Below the pieces are notes generated by a model. The model ran no database searches. It had not been told where the DNA came from and saw only the letters and a list, made by a program, of their open reading frames with translations. A DNA stretch of 41,261 nucleotides from Desulfobacteraceae bacterium (lineage in GTDB: Bacteria; Desulfobacterota; Desulfobacteria; Desulfobacterales; Desulfobacteraceae): contig WGCX01000149.1 in assembly GCA_015493575.1 (NCBI GenBank), forward strand, positions 1 to 41,261, in the 5' to 3' direction. Position 1 is the stretch's first letter. Every line of letters begins with the position of its first letter. Made by a program: the position numbers and the translations under genes. Below, piece after piece: positions 1 to 10,623 of the stretch.

Positions 1-152
1 ACATTAAAGATTTAAGAGGGTCAGGCTTTCCTTATTGTCATTATCTCAACTTTTGAGGTTAACATATATTTATAGTTTGATAACAACGAATAAGAAAAGC
101 CTGACCCCCGTTTTGAAAAAATTTCAATTAAAAAACTTGATAATCGAGTAAT
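1..152 (+). repeat. Copy 1 (truncated by window edge) of a >=150-bp dispersed element with internal GGGTCAGGCTTT...AAAGCCTGACCC inverted termini
   Basis: acattaaagatttaagagggtcaggctttcc...aagaaaagcctgaccc...aaaaaacttgataatcgagta is the near-identical reverse complement of about 11091-11240. Confidence 0.9.
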
Positions 153-206
153 AAAAAACGGTCATGGGATCGATAATAACAAGTATAAAATGAGATTATA
201 TCCCGG

Positions 207-3200
207 ATGAATCTTATAAAAAAAATATTTACAAGCCCATATCTGCATAAATTTGTGTTCTCATACAACTGGACACTTATATTTCTGATAATTGCTGTGC
301 TCCTTTATTGTCTTTTGGTTTTTCTGGTTGTTAAAAGGAAAAGACAGGAAAAGGCAAAAGAACCGGAAATAATCAAAGAGGAAGAAGATTTTTTGCCTCC
401 TGCAAGCCTTTTTAAGATATGGAAAACTTTTTTAAAGAATATTCCACATAGATTCAGGCGGTCAATTCTCATGTACCAGCCTTATATTGTCATGGGAGAG
501 GCAGGAACCGGGAAGACCTGCCTTATTGATAATTATACGGACTGGCAGAATCAGGCTAACCAGTTTTATCCAAGCCATACCCAGGATGAACTGCTTCAGG
601 TATATCTCGGAACAAGAATTATTGTTCAGGAAATATCCTCATCTCTTCTTCACGATACATCATCCCATGCGCGCAAGGCTCTTAAAAACCTGTGGAAAAT
701 TTTTAAACGGAAAAAAGATTTAGTCACTGTGGTTACCTTGAAAGGTGATGATCTTGTTCATGGTGATCCTGACTTTTTAAGGGAGCAGGCACAGATAATG
801 CGGGGTAAGGTTAATATTTTATCAGAAATTCTGAAGCACCCCGTGAAAATAAGGATTGCTCTTACCTTCATGAATCATGTTAAAGGATTTTCTGAATTTT
901 CTGCTTTCCTACATGCCAATAATCTGCCACTTGAACTGAAAATTGATAAATTATCTGACCTGGATAACTTAGAAAATGCCATAAAATCCTATGAACAATA
1001 TTTTTCAAATGCCCTTGTTTCCGAAAAACCTGAAAATTATCTGAAAATTTTATCCTTTTGTCAGACTGCTCCTTCCATACTGTTGTCTTTGTCTGATTTT
1101 ATTAAAATACTGGCAGCGCCCGATCCATTATCATCCTCTCCTATAATAAACAGTGTATTTTTTACATCGGACATTGTAAATGAAAATAATTTATTGTCAA
1201 ATCCATTTACATCACAGATCCCCATAAAAAAAGTTCGTACTTATAATCCCATGAGAAAACATAAAATAGCAGCAATTCTCATTGCGGGCATTGGTATAAC
1301 TTATATGCTGTTTTCGTATTATTACAGGTACAATTATATCAGCGAGGTTAAGGGAGAGCTTGACAGGATTAATTATTCCATTACTGACAATAATGGGAAA
1401 TACAAAAATTTTACTGTATCAGGAAAACAGCAAAACCAAAATTATAATTCAGGTGAAAATGTATTGTACCCTGTTTTTGTAAACAATAACGAAATTTCCG
1501 GCAAGATCGGCAAACCAGATCATATTTTTTATATTAACAGGGCAAAACTCCTTAACAAGCTTGACAGGAACTATGCAGCATCACTGAATAATATGCTGTT
1601 AATTGATTTCTTCCCCAATGCTAAGAAACAAATTCACAGAAAAATTATTAACACAAAAAATAATCTTAAGAAGGAAATTATTAACAAAATTTTCAGGCAG
1701 GGCCTTATTCCTGTGGATATACAGAAAAATGCTTTTCACAAAAATCTTTTGATTTTATCACTAATATATGGATCACGCACAAATACCCTGGGCAGACTTG
1801 TTAATAAAAACATCTCTTTATGGGCAGAGTCATGCAATATTGATAAAAGTATAATCAGAGCATATCTTTCTTTAAGCGATCAATCATGGAACAAGGCTAT
1901 ACAAGTCAATAAATTCATTGATAATAAATTATCTGCAAATACAGGACAATATGTTTCCTGGCTGATATTTTTAAAAAATCTTGGTAAAATTGCACATGAT
2001 TCTTTTGTAAGCCCCCAGAGTCTTTCGGAACTTCAGAATTATGCCGGAAAAATTATTGATAAAATTAATGAATCCTCAACCGAAGCATGGTTTTATAAAT
2101 TAAAACGGCTTCTTTACAGTGAAACAATACTTGGCAAATCTGTAATTTCCAACGGGACATATCAGAATGAAGAATATCATGCTATCAATGGAAAAAATTA
2201 TCAGGAATTCAAAAAATTTCTGTTTTTTTTCAGGAATTTACACTTAGACCACCCCGTGGTGAAGGATTTAAATCTTGCGCAATTACTGGAAAATCTGCGC
2301 ATAATGATGAAAATTAAAAATCCTGAAACAAAGGTATTTGATTTTACAGTAAACAGGCAAAAATTTTATTTCAGTTCAGATACATTTTACCATTTAATGA
2401 ATACAAGTAGCATGGTAATGCTTTTGCGGGATTATGTGTCATATTACAGCAGATTTCCCGGTATGTCATTTTTTAATCAGAATGCCGAGTATAAAGATCT
2501 TGTTCTTTATACTTCATCTGAAGATGCTTTCTTTTTTTCAAAAAAAGCTGTTATAGACGGCAGGTATACTAAAAAAATCTATAACAGAGAAGTTATGCCT
2601 GTTTTAAAAGCCTTGCCGGATCTTCTTAAAAAATTGCCTGTGAGTGAAACTGAAAAAACACATTTTGCAAATTTTATGTTTCGTGAAGTTAATGCATATA
2701 TAGGAAATTATATTGCAAACTATGAAAAGTATTACAGGAGATTTACCATAGACGTCGATTCCGTGGGGGAATTACGATACATACTTACACAGATGACTCT
2801 GCCAATAAATCAGTTTCAGGAATTTTTAATGACTTTAAATAATAATCTTTCCCTGGATTGTCCGGACAATCCATATTTTAACCTGATTAAAGCCAGATTA
2901 AAGCCCCTTAGATTCATTTCTCTTCTGATGCAGGCACAAAAGGATGAATTCCCTGAATTGGAGCAATATAAAGCTATATTAAGACAGATGCTTGGCGATC
3001 TTGTTTCAAAGAATACTGCTTCCATGGATGACAGTGATGATAAAACAGGTATCTTAAAATCCAAATTACCGGCCATTGCAAAAATATCTCTGGATATTTT
3101 CCTTAACGGGCCCGGATCTTATCTCAGAATGGTTGAAAAATGGGGGACAAGTGTGGGTATCCCGGAGCAATGGTTATATCCGTTTACTGAACCGATTTAT

Positions 3201-3956
3201 CAGGCATATCTTCTTGGGCAGAAAAAAATTGCAAAGACAATTAAAAAAGAATGGAATACCCTTGAGACTTACTATATCCGGCCTGTTATTGATAAATTTC
3301 CATTTAATCCTGAAGCAACGTCATACGTGAGTCCGGATGATCTGAAAAACCTTGTCTGTCCCTCAGGCAAATTCTGGAAAAAATTTTCCGGAGAAATCGC
3401 TCCCCTGTGCAGAAAAACTCCGGATGGTAAATGGCATGAAAGATCATTTGTCATGTCTTCCTTAAAATTTCCCAAAAATATGTTAAAGGAGCTTAACTAT
3501 ATTTCCAGGCTTTCCGGAATCTTTTTTGATGCAAAGGCAAATCCTATACCCCTTGTTTTTGAAATCAAGCCGCATACTCTACCTTTGATACAAGATAAAC
3601 TTATTTTAGTGGTATTATCATATGTCAGAACCGGGAAAACAAGTGTATTTGGTTTTAATCAGCAGCCTGCATGGCAGAAATTCCCCATTGAATGGTGGAA
3701 ACCAAATACATCCTCTGCAGGAATTCAGTTTATGCAGAGAGGAAAAAACGCAAAAAAGATGTTTGCCAATATCACGGTGCAGAATTCCTATTGGAGTTTT
3801 TACAGATTGCTTAAAAAAGCAGACACTCCTGAACCCAAAACATGGATGTGGGATATCATGAGCCCGGGAGATATAAAATGGAAAAGGGCAATATCATTTT
3901 CCATAAAAAATAATCCATGGCATATTTTTAGAAAAGATCTTTTAAACGGAAAATAA
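207..3956 (+). CDS. tssM: Type VI secretion system membrane subunit TssM (IcmF-like)
   Basis: 1249 aa, N-terminal TM segments, Walker A GEAGTGKT, later TM segment (IAAILIAGIGITYMLFSYYY), long periplasmic C-terminal part; sits in a T6SS locus. Confidence 0.85.
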   Translation: MNLIKKIFTSPYLHKFVFSYNWTLIFLIIAVLLYCLLVFLVVKRKRQEKAKEPEIIKEEEDFLPPASLFKIWKTFLKNIPHRFRRSILMYQPYIVMGEAGTGKTCLIDNYTDWQNQANQFYPSHTQDELLQVYLGTRIIVQEISSSLLHDTSSHARKALKNLWKIFKRKKDLVTVVTLKGDDLVHGDPDFLREQAQIMRGKVNILSEILKHPVKIRIALTFMNHVKGFSEFSAFLHANNLPLELKIDKLSDLDNLENAIKSYEQYFSNALVSEKPENYLKILSFCQTAPSILLSLSDFIKILAAPDPLSSSPIINSVFFTSDIVNENNLLSNPFTSQIPIKKVRTYNPMRKHKIAAILIAGIGITYMLFSYYYRYNYISEVKGELDRINYSITDNNGKYKNFTVSGKQQNQNYNSGENVLYPVFVNNNEISGKIGKPDHIFYINRAKLLNKLDRNYAASLNNMLLIDFFPNAKKQIHRKIINTKNNLKKEIINKIFRQGLIPVDIQKNAFHKNLLILSLIYGSRTNTLGRLVNKNISLWAESCNIDKSIIRAYLSLSDQSWNKAIQVNKFIDNKLSANTGQYVSWLIFLKNLGKIAHDSFVSPQSLSELQNYAGKIIDKINESSTEAWFYKLKRLLYSETILGKSVISNGTYQNEEYHAINGKNYQEFKKFLFFFRNLHLDHPVVKDLNLAQLLENLRIMMKIKNPETKVFDFTVNRQKFYFSSDTFYHLMNTSSMVMLLRDYVSYYSRFPGMSFFNQNAEYKDLVLYTSSEDAFFFSKKAVIDGRYTKKIYNREVMPVLKALPDLLKKLPVSETEKTHFANFMFREVNAYIGNYIANYEKYYRRFTIDVDSVGELRYILTQMTLPINQFQEFLMTLNNNLSLDCPDNPYFNLIKARLKPLRFISLLMQAQKDEFPELEQYKAILRQMLGDLVSKNTASMDDSDDKTGILKSKLPAIAKISLDIFLNGPGSYLRMVEKWGTSVGIPEQWLYPFTEPIYQAYLLGQKKIAKTIKKEWNTLETYYIRPVIDKFPFNPEATSYVSPDDLKNLVCPSGKFWKKFSGEIAPLCRKTPDGKWHERSFVMSSLKFPKNMLKELNYISRLSGIFFDAKANPIPLVFEIKPHTLPLIQDKLILVVLSYVRTGKTSVFGFNQQPAWQKFPIEWWKPNTSSAGIQFMQRGKNAKKMFANITVQNSYWSFYRLLKKADTPEPKTWMWDIMSPGDIKWKRAISFSIKNNPWHIFRKDLLNGK

Positions 3957-4038
3957 TATAGCGGACATGAGGCCGATCTGGATTTTGGCCCCTATCTCTG
4001 CTAACAACAAATTATGAGAAAGCAACAGGACAAAAATA

Positions 4039-4545
4039 ATGATATTAAAAAAAGATATGGTATCGAGGTATAAAAAAATTACTCCTGTCTTAATTGATAT
4101 CAGGCATAATTCAGGCGGATTCTGTATATGTATAATTATACTGATCTGTATGTTCTGTTCCGGATGCGGGGGGAAGAAAATACCCATGGTGGAGTTGTCT
4201 GTAACTGCAGATAAAACTTCAAATAACGGGCAGCCTGTATATCTTGTGGTAAGAACTGTTAATTCAACTGATTTTGTAAGTGAGGATTACCAAAGTGTTG
4301 CAGGCATGATAATGCGTAACCCCCCTGCAAAAACAGTGCTTTCCACAAATTTTATTCTCCCGGGTAAAAAAAAGACAATAGAATTTACCAAGCCTGATAA
4401 CAGGTCAATAGCGGTTTATTGTATGTTCACAAAACCGGACCAGTGGAAGATGTTTTTGCAGAAACCTCTGAAAAAGAAATATAAATTGATTTTAAAAAAG
4501 AATTCAATTTCATTTAAAAAAGGATTCCTGAAAGGCCTGTTTTAA
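4039..4545 (+). CDS. tssJ: Putative T6SS lipoprotein TssJ-like
   Basis: 168 aa; hydrophobic segment with lipobox-like MFCSGC; small beta-rich protein directly after tssM. Confidence 0.6.
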   Translation: MILKKDMVSRYKKITPVLIDIRHNSGGFCICIIILICMFCSGCGGKKIPMVELSVTADKTSNNGQPVYLVVRTVNSTDFVSEDYQSVAGMIMRNPPAKTVLSTNFILPGKKKTIEFTKPDNRSIAVYCMFTKPDQWKMFLQKPLKKKYKLILKKNSISFKKGFLKGLF

Positions 4546-4555
4546 GGATTTTATT

Positions 4556-6310
4556 ATGGCGGAACAATTTACAATTTCATTAATTGAAAAAACTTTAAAT
4601 CTTGAGAGATTTGCAAACCCTGATAAAATAGACTGGTTTGATAAAAGTTTTGATACGAATTCGGATTTCTGGCCGTCGTTGTTTAAACTTCATAACGGTT
4701 TTTTCGGTTCTGCCGGGAAAAGTATACCGTTCAAACAATATGCTTTTTTCCATGATATTATATTCAGAAATCAAAACAGGGAAAATCCTGCTTTTATATG
4801 GTATGAACCCACAGGTTGCTGGAAAGAAATATCCTACAGGGAACTTGGGGAAAAGTCTGAAAAACTTGCATTATCCTGGATCAGATCAGGTGTTATGCCT
4901 GGACAGACTGTGTGTATTATTAAAAAAATGGGTCCGGGATATCTCACTTCTCTTCTTGCAGGCCTGCATATAGGAGTTGTCTTGTCCTTTATAATGCCTG
5001 AGGCAAAAACTTTAATGAAAGAACAACTTGAATCCCTTGATCCTGATTATATATGCACAGAAGATATTTATCTTTCACTTTTATTACCATGGCAGGAAAA
5101 GATTATAGAGGAAGATAATTGTTTACCGAAGAAGCAGTTTCCGGGAAAGCAGATTCCGGGAAAGCAGTCTAAAACTCTTTCCCCATATACATATATGACA
5201 GGAGATTCAGTGGCGCTGTTATTTGATCCAAAATGCTGTGATATTGTCACTCCAAGGCCGGTAAGTTCGGATTTGTTGTTTTTTTCGGGAATACGGGATG
5301 GTATCATAGGATTGGGACTTGTTCCCGGTGAAGCATTTTTCGCTCCCGGATTTAACGAAATTTTAACTCAGCCTTCGTTTATTCTTTCCGTACTTCTCAA
5401 CGGAGCGACATATCTTCATTGTTCAATAAAAGATATTGCAAAACAACCTGAACTATTAAGAGCACATCCTTTAAAAATTTTGGGTATTAATCCGGAATTG
5501 AGGAACTTGCTCATGGAACATCCTGTTCTTATATCAGATGTGGTAAAATTGTGGTTCAGGGATCCCTCAGAAGATTCGGATTTGTTTGCCTGGAACGTAT
5601 TTATTGATAAACTCCAACTTGAAGATATTCCTGCAGGATGTATGGTATGGAACACGTCCATGGGGGGCTGCCTTTTATTTTCCAGAAGGCACAAAGGACA
5701 AGCCTTTCAGAATGTTTTACCCATGCCGGGCAGAAAATGGCAGATGGGAATGTTTGAGGACGGCACTGTTGAAGCATTGGGCTGCACCGGTCTTTTTTCG
5801 GTAAGTACTTCATCAGGCTATTCATCGGAAAATGAAGAAGACTCATATATTCCGACTTCCTGTATTCTGTCAAAGACATATCTTGAATATATGTTTGCCG
5901 GATTAATCATACCTTCAAAAAAAGGCTTGTTTTATCCCTTTCATTTTATAAATGCAATTGTAGAAGAGATAGATCTATGCGAAGATTCCTTGATTGTTGA
6001 AGTCCTTAATGCTGACGGGAAAACAGGTTCCGGGTTTCATCTTCTTATTTTTACAGGCCATAGGAATGACTCATATTATGAAGGTATGATTCCAAGAGTA
6101 AGAAAAAAAATTTGTTCTGAAATGGGAAAAAAATTTGATTTAGACGATATAAAATTGATACCTCTTTGCCCAAGACGTGGGCAGGATAATAAAATTGATG
6201 AGGATTGGTGTAGTATGCAGTATTTAAACGGAATGTTTAAAAAAAAAACTGAGGACGAGCTTTTTCTTAATTTATCCCGGTTGAGAGCACATGTTTTAAA
6301 CTATATATAG
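4556..6310 (+). CDS. ANL-superfamily (acyl-CoA synthetase/AMP-binding-like) protein with degenerate motifs, embedded in the T6SS operon
   Basis: N-terminal half resembles AMP-binding enzymes (WKEISYRELGEKSEKLALSWIRSGVMPGQTVCIIKKMGPGYLTSLLAGLHIGVV). No canonical [ST]GTTGxPK loop; the equivalent region reads GDSVALLFDPKCCDIVTPRPVS. Confidence 0.6.
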   Translation: MAEQFTISLIEKTLNLERFANPDKIDWFDKSFDTNSDFWPSLFKLHNGFFGSAGKSIPFKQYAFFHDIIFRNQNRENPAFIWYEPTGCWKEISYRELGEKSEKLALSWIRSGVMPGQTVCIIKKMGPGYLTSLLAGLHIGVVLSFIMPEAKTLMKEQLESLDPDYICTEDIYLSLLLPWQEKIIEEDNCLPKKQFPGKQIPGKQSKTLSPYTYMTGDSVALLFDPKCCDIVTPRPVSSDLLFFSGIRDGIIGLGLVPGEAFFAPGFNEILTQPSFILSVLLNGATYLHCSIKDIAKQPELLRAHPLKILGINPELRNLLMEHPVLISDVVKLWFRDPSEDSDLFAWNVFIDKLQLEDIPAGCMVWNTSMGGCLLFSRRHKGQAFQNVLPMPGRKWQMGMFEDGTVEALGCTGLFSVSTSSGYSSENEEDSYIPTSCILSKTYLEYMFAGLIIPSKKGLFYPFHFINAIVEEIDLCEDSLIVEVLNADGKTGSGFHLLIFTGHRNDSYYEGMIPRVRKKICSEMGKKFDLDDIKLIPLCPRRGQDNKIDEDWCSMQYLNGMFKKKTEDELFLNLSRLRAHVLNYI

Positions 6311-6520
6311 GCCATGAGGCCAGGCGGGACTGCGCTGCGGAGCCTCAGAGCAGAACACATAAAACAAATATGTTGTCAGTTTATTATAATATAATCTGAC
6401 AATATGTATACATGATAAAAATTATATTTTTTATTGACTTGATACTACCACCTATAATCTTTATTGTTAGTATAACGATAATATTTATCATATAACCCCA
6501 AAACTGCATAAGGAGGTAAA

Positions 6521-7045
6521 ATGGCTATTCAGGATGAAATACCAAAATCAAGACTTACTCTGAGATACAAGACAGAGGTAAACGGTGAACCCGAGGATCT
6601 TACCCTTCCCATGAGATTTCTTGTTACCGGTGATTTCTCCCAGGGATCTTCCAAGGACAGGAAAGTTGATCTCGAAGAAAGGAACACCCGTAATATGGAC
6701 GGGAAAAACACAGATGCAATAATGAAAGATATGGGCATATCCCTTGATTTTGCCGTGGAAAACAAGATTAATCCCGATCAGGAAGAAGACCTTCAGGTTA
6801 AGCTTGTTTTTGACAGCATGAAATCATTTTCGCCGGATCAGGTCGCAAAAAATGTTCCAAAAATAAAGGGCCTTCTTATGCTGAAAGAGCTTCTACAGGA
6901 AGTAGTATCAAATGTGGATAACAGAAAAGGATACAGAAAACTTCTCGGCGAACTTATGAGTAATGAGGAGGCTCTGAAGAAAATGATGGAAGAGCTGAAG
7001 GAATTTGAAAGTTTTAAATTGCCCTCTGCAAAAACTGAGGAATAA
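6521..7045 (+). CDS. tssB: T6SS contractile sheath small subunit TssB
   Basis: 174 aa, TLRYKTEVNGEPEDLTLPMRFLVTGDFSQG, directly upstream of tssC; SD aaggagg. Confidence 0.9.
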   Translation: MAIQDEIPKSRLTLRYKTEVNGEPEDLTLPMRFLVTGDFSQGSSKDRKVDLEERNTRNMDGKNTDAIMKDMGISLDFAVENKINPDQEEDLQVKLVFDSMKSFSPDQVAKNVPKIKGLLMLKELLQEVVSNVDNRKGYRKLLGELMSNEEALKKMMEELKEFESFKLPSAKTEE

Positions 7046-7083
7046 ACATTTACCTTAAAATATCTTGAATAAGGAGTAAATAT

Positions 7084-8592
7084 ATGGCTGACACCGAACA
7101 GAAAACTGCTGAAGCAACGGCAGAAGAAGAGGCTATTGATCTTAAAAGATTTCTATCAAGTATGAGGCTTAATACAGAGATATCTGAACCTGAGCCCATG
7201 ATTAAAGACGGTCTTGAGACAATTGTTGAGGATGTAAGTGAAGAGAACCGTTTCATTTCCGGCATGGCTGCTCTGCTTTATAATGTGGATACCAGTTCAG
7301 GACGTCTTGATAAAGGAAGTATCTTTGAGGTAATTGCACGTATTGATACCATGGTTAATGATCAGATCAATGAAATTATTCACCATGAAAAATTCAAAGC
7401 TCTGGAATCCAACTGGCGGTCATTAAATCAGATGATATTGAATACCAACTTCAAAGCTGATGTTATGATAGATATCCTTGATGTTACAAAGGATGAATTG
7501 TTTGAAGATTTTGAAAGTAATGCAGTGGATATAACGGGCAGTGCATTGTTTCAAAAGGTATATATTGCCGAATATGATCAATATGGAGGCAAACCCCTTG
7601 GATCAATCATCGGGTTATATGAATTTGAGCATACCCCGGATGATGAATTCTGGCTGAGGATCATGGGAAAAATAGCTGCTGCAAGCCATGCGCCTTTTAT
7701 AAGCTCTGTTTCCCCGAAATTTTTCGGATGTAATTCCATTCAGGAACTGGAAGCTATCAAAGATCTCGAAGGATTGATGAACCACCCGAAGTACGGCTCA
7801 TGGAACAAACTGCGTGAATCTGAAGAAGCAGCTTATATTGGTCTTACCTTACCGAGATATATTGCCCGGCTTCCATACGATCCTGAAACCAATCCCTGCA
7901 GGGACATTAATTTTACCGAAGCCGTCATCGGTGATAATGACAAAGATTATCTCTGGGGAAGCGCTTCAATGCTGTTTGCCCAGAATATGGTAAGATCATT
8001 TGAAACATCAGGATGGTGTCAGTATCTAAGAGGTCCCAAGGGCGGCGGACTTGTTACGGGACTTCCGGTTCATATGTTCAACATCCGCGGAGAAGATGAA
8101 ATGAAAGTACCTGTTGAGATGGTTATCCCCGATTTCAGGGAACTGGAATATGCCAACAGCGGATTTATACCGTTGATTTATCGCAAGGGTACTGCTGACG
8201 CATGTTTTTTCAGCTGTCAGTCCATTAAAAAACCCAAAAAATTCAAAGATCCAAAGGACAGTGAAAATTCACAGCTCGTTACAAATTTATCCTATACTCT
8301 TTCCATTACACGCATTGCACATTATATCAAATGCATTATGCGGGATAATATAGGAAGTTCAGCAGATGCTGAATATATTAGAAACAGTATTGATAACTGG
8401 ATTTCAAAATATGTCACCACTGTTGTCAATCCCGATGACTTAACTCTTAAGTATTACCCCTTTAAGGCATATTCCGTTGATGTTGTTGAACGGGAAGGTA
8501 TGATAGGCTGGTATGACTGCTCTGTTGGCATACTGCCACATATACAATTTGAAGGAATGGACGTTGAACTCAGACTGGATGCCCGTCTATAA
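7084..8592 (+). CDS. tssC: T6SS contractile sheath large subunit TssC
   Basis: 502 aa with TssC-type motifs (INEIIHHEKFKALESNWRSLNQMI, LPRYIARLPYDPETNP, FAQNMVRSFETSGWCQYLRGPKGGG). Confidence 0.95.
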   Translation: MADTEQKTAEATAEEEAIDLKRFLSSMRLNTEISEPEPMIKDGLETIVEDVSEENRFISGMAALLYNVDTSSGRLDKGSIFEVIARIDTMVNDQINEIIHHEKFKALESNWRSLNQMILNTNFKADVMIDILDVTKDELFEDFESNAVDITGSALFQKVYIAEYDQYGGKPLGSIIGLYEFEHTPDDEFWLRIMGKIAAASHAPFISSVSPKFFGCNSIQELEAIKDLEGLMNHPKYGSWNKLRESEEAAYIGLTLPRYIARLPYDPETNPCRDINFTEAVIGDNDKDYLWGSASMLFAQNMVRSFETSGWCQYLRGPKGGGLVTGLPVHMFNIRGEDEMKVPVEMVIPDFRELEYANSGFIPLIYRKGTADACFFSCQSIKKPKKFKDPKDSENSQLVTNLSYTLSITRIAHYIKCIMRDNIGSSADAEYIRNSIDNWISKYVTTVVNPDDLTLKYYPFKAYSVDVVEREGMIGWYDCSVGILPHIQFEGMDVELRLDARL

Positions 8593-8639
8593 CGGCCATG
8601 TATGATTTTAATCATTAATTAAAAAGAAGGAGAATTAAA

Positions 8640-9212
8640 ATGGCAGCAACAAGTTATTATTGCAGTGTTGATCAGGGGTTCAATTTTCGTCCCGATGCAC
8701 AGGACTATGTAGGACATCTTACCAAACTCAAAGTTGCAGGAAAAGAAATATCTGCAGACTTAGAGGTAACCAATCCTGAGGAAATTACAGGAGACAATGT
8801 TAAAGTAGTTGGAGTTATGTCTCAGATAGACTGGGCAGGCGGTATTGCAGAACCAATTAATATTGACTGCCAGGTTTCCATAAAAAACAAGCAGACCATT
8901 GCACTTCTTCAGGACAGCGATTTAAGCGATACAACTGTTGAATTCCAGTTCAAGGTGTATGAGTATGATCCTGCAAAGAAAAAATATTTCATGTGTCTGC
9001 ACAGCAATGATACGGACTTAAAAGGTCTGATCGCAAAAGAAGGCAGTTCACTTGATATGCACGTTGACCTTGATGCGTCAGGCGAAGTTGTGAATCCCAT
9101 TAATTTTGCTTTTTCCATAGGAATCATGCCAGCAGATGAAAAGCAGGATATTCACAAAGCTGTGTCTGTTGATGGTAAATATGTACAGGCATGGGGTGTG
9201 ACTGTAGGATAG
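8640..9212 (+). CDS. Hcp-like (TssD) tube protein, divergent
   Basis: 190 aa beta-rich protein immediately after tssC with its own SD (aaaaagaaggagaattaaaATG); position typical of hcp, sequence not classical Hcp. Confidence 0.55.
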   Translation: MAATSYYCSVDQGFNFRPDAQDYVGHLTKLKVAGKEISADLEVTNPEEITGDNVKVVGVMSQIDWAGGIAEPINIDCQVSIKNKQTIALLQDSDLSDTTVEFQFKVYEYDPAKKKYFMCLHSNDTDLKGLIAKEGSSLDMHVDLDASGEVVNPINFAFSIGIMPADEKQDIHKAVSVDGKYVQAWGVTVG

Positions 9213-9241
9213 GCCGCCCTCTTATTGACGGTATTATTGCT

Positions 9242-9313
9242 ACCCATATATTGCATCATCCGTTTTCAGACCGTCCTGCATTTCCGGCCGGATGATGATC
9301 GCAATATCTGGGT
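9242..9313. other. Long imperfect hairpin between hcp-like gene and tssK
   Basis: ACCCATATATTGCATCATCCG...CGGATGATGATCGCAATATCTGGGT arms. Confidence 0.7.
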
Positions 9314-9337
9314 AACACCTAAATTTTTCAGGAAATA

Positions 9338-10585
9338 ATGTATATGATAGAAAATCTGGCACGTATAAAATGGGAAATGGGACAGACCCTTCTTCCTGTG
9401 CATTTTAATGCCCAGGAAGAGGCTTTGCTTGCCGATTCTGCCATGAGATTTAAAATGCAGGGACTTCCCTCCTATGGTATTGCCGGGCTGAAATGGAATC
9501 TTACCCTGCTGCAGGAAGGCGTGCTTTCCATTCATTCTTTAACTATGATCATGCCTTCCGGTTTATTGATCGGTTTACCCGGAAATGCAAAAACGTCACC
9601 CTTTAATCTTAATATACCCGGTGATGTGGTAGTTTCAGTTTATTGTCATGTTATTGAAGAAAATTTTAATGAGAACGAAATGAATGAGACCTGGGATACC
9701 GAAGAGGAAACCAATATTCTGAGAAAATATTATCAATTGGTGATTTCTGCGGATCAGACAACTCCCGGAGCGCTTGAAACTTTGAAAATAGCCGAATTTA
9801 AAAAACAGCCCGATGGCAAATGGAGTATGAGTGATCAATATATTCCACCCATGATCCAGGTGGGGCTTTCACCATTTCTCATTGACCGGCTTGAGGAACT
9901 GAACCAGACACTGGAATTGTTTCACTATAATCTTGCCTTGGATGCTTCAGGGTATCTCAGCGGAGAAAATCTGTCAAGTGTCAGACAATGTATGAAAAGC
10001 AGCCTTAAAATGCAGAGATTTATTGCAAATATTAAAGAGCAGATCCATTGTCATCCCTATTTTGCCTATGAAGCGTTGAATGAATTTTACACTGAGGTCT
10101 GTTATTATAGAAAGGTGATGCCGGAAAATGTGACAGCTCCCTATAAACACGAAGGGCTTTATGAATGCTTTAACAGAATTCTTGATCCTCTGATTAAACA
10201 GATGCAGATAATGGAAGAAAAATCTCCATATCTTCCCTTTGAATTTAAAGACGGTATTTTCAATATTAATCTGCCCGGAGAAATCAGGCAGGCAAGTGAT
10301 ATTTATTTTCTGGCTCAAAAAGGACATGTAACTGACAGGCTTGATCTGAGCAATTTAAAACTTGGAAGTTTTTCAAGAATTGCGCTTATTCATAAAATGG
10401 CATTGCCTGGGGTTCCTTTGAAGAAGACGGAAAAACCCCCGTTTCAGCATTCCTTTGGCTCTGAAGTGGATTTCTTCAGAATTATTGAGGGTGAGGAATG
10501 GGATCATGCATTGAGAACTCTTTCTCTGTCTTTTTATAATCAGGAAATGTTTGCCGGAGTTGAATTTTTCCTATACTGGCGTTAG
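9338..10585 (+). CDS. tssK: T6SS baseplate subunit TssK
   Basis: 415 aa; RIKWEMGQTLLPVHFNAQEEALL and overall TssK-like pattern; T6SS context. Confidence 0.85.
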   Translation: MYMIENLARIKWEMGQTLLPVHFNAQEEALLADSAMRFKMQGLPSYGIAGLKWNLTLLQEGVLSIHSLTMIMPSGLLIGLPGNAKTSPFNLNIPGDVVVSVYCHVIEENFNENEMNETWDTEEETNILRKYYQLVISADQTTPGALETLKIAEFKKQPDGKWSMSDQYIPPMIQVGLSPFLIDRLEELNQTLELFHYNLALDASGYLSGENLSSVRQCMKSSLKMQRFIANIKEQIHCHPYFAYEALNEFYTEVCYYRKVMPENVTAPYKHEGLYECFNRILDPLIKQMQIMEEKSPYLPFEFKDGIFNINLPGEIRQASDIYFLAQKGHVTDRLDLSNLKLGSFSRIALIHKMALPGVPLKKTEKPPFQHSFGSEVDFFRIIEGEEWDHALRTLSLSFYNQEMFAGVEFFLYWR

Positions 10586-10623
10586 CGTTTTTGTGAGCTT
10601 ACAATATTTAAAAGGCAGCGTAA

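Noticed and set aside
6434-6458. Promoter upstream of tssB (TTGACT ... TATAAT)
   Set aside because: Spacing is only 13 nt, too short for a standard sigma70 promoter; AT-rich DNA makes chance matches likely. A nearby TTGTCAG/CTGACAA dyad (about 6374-6402) is also too short to assign.
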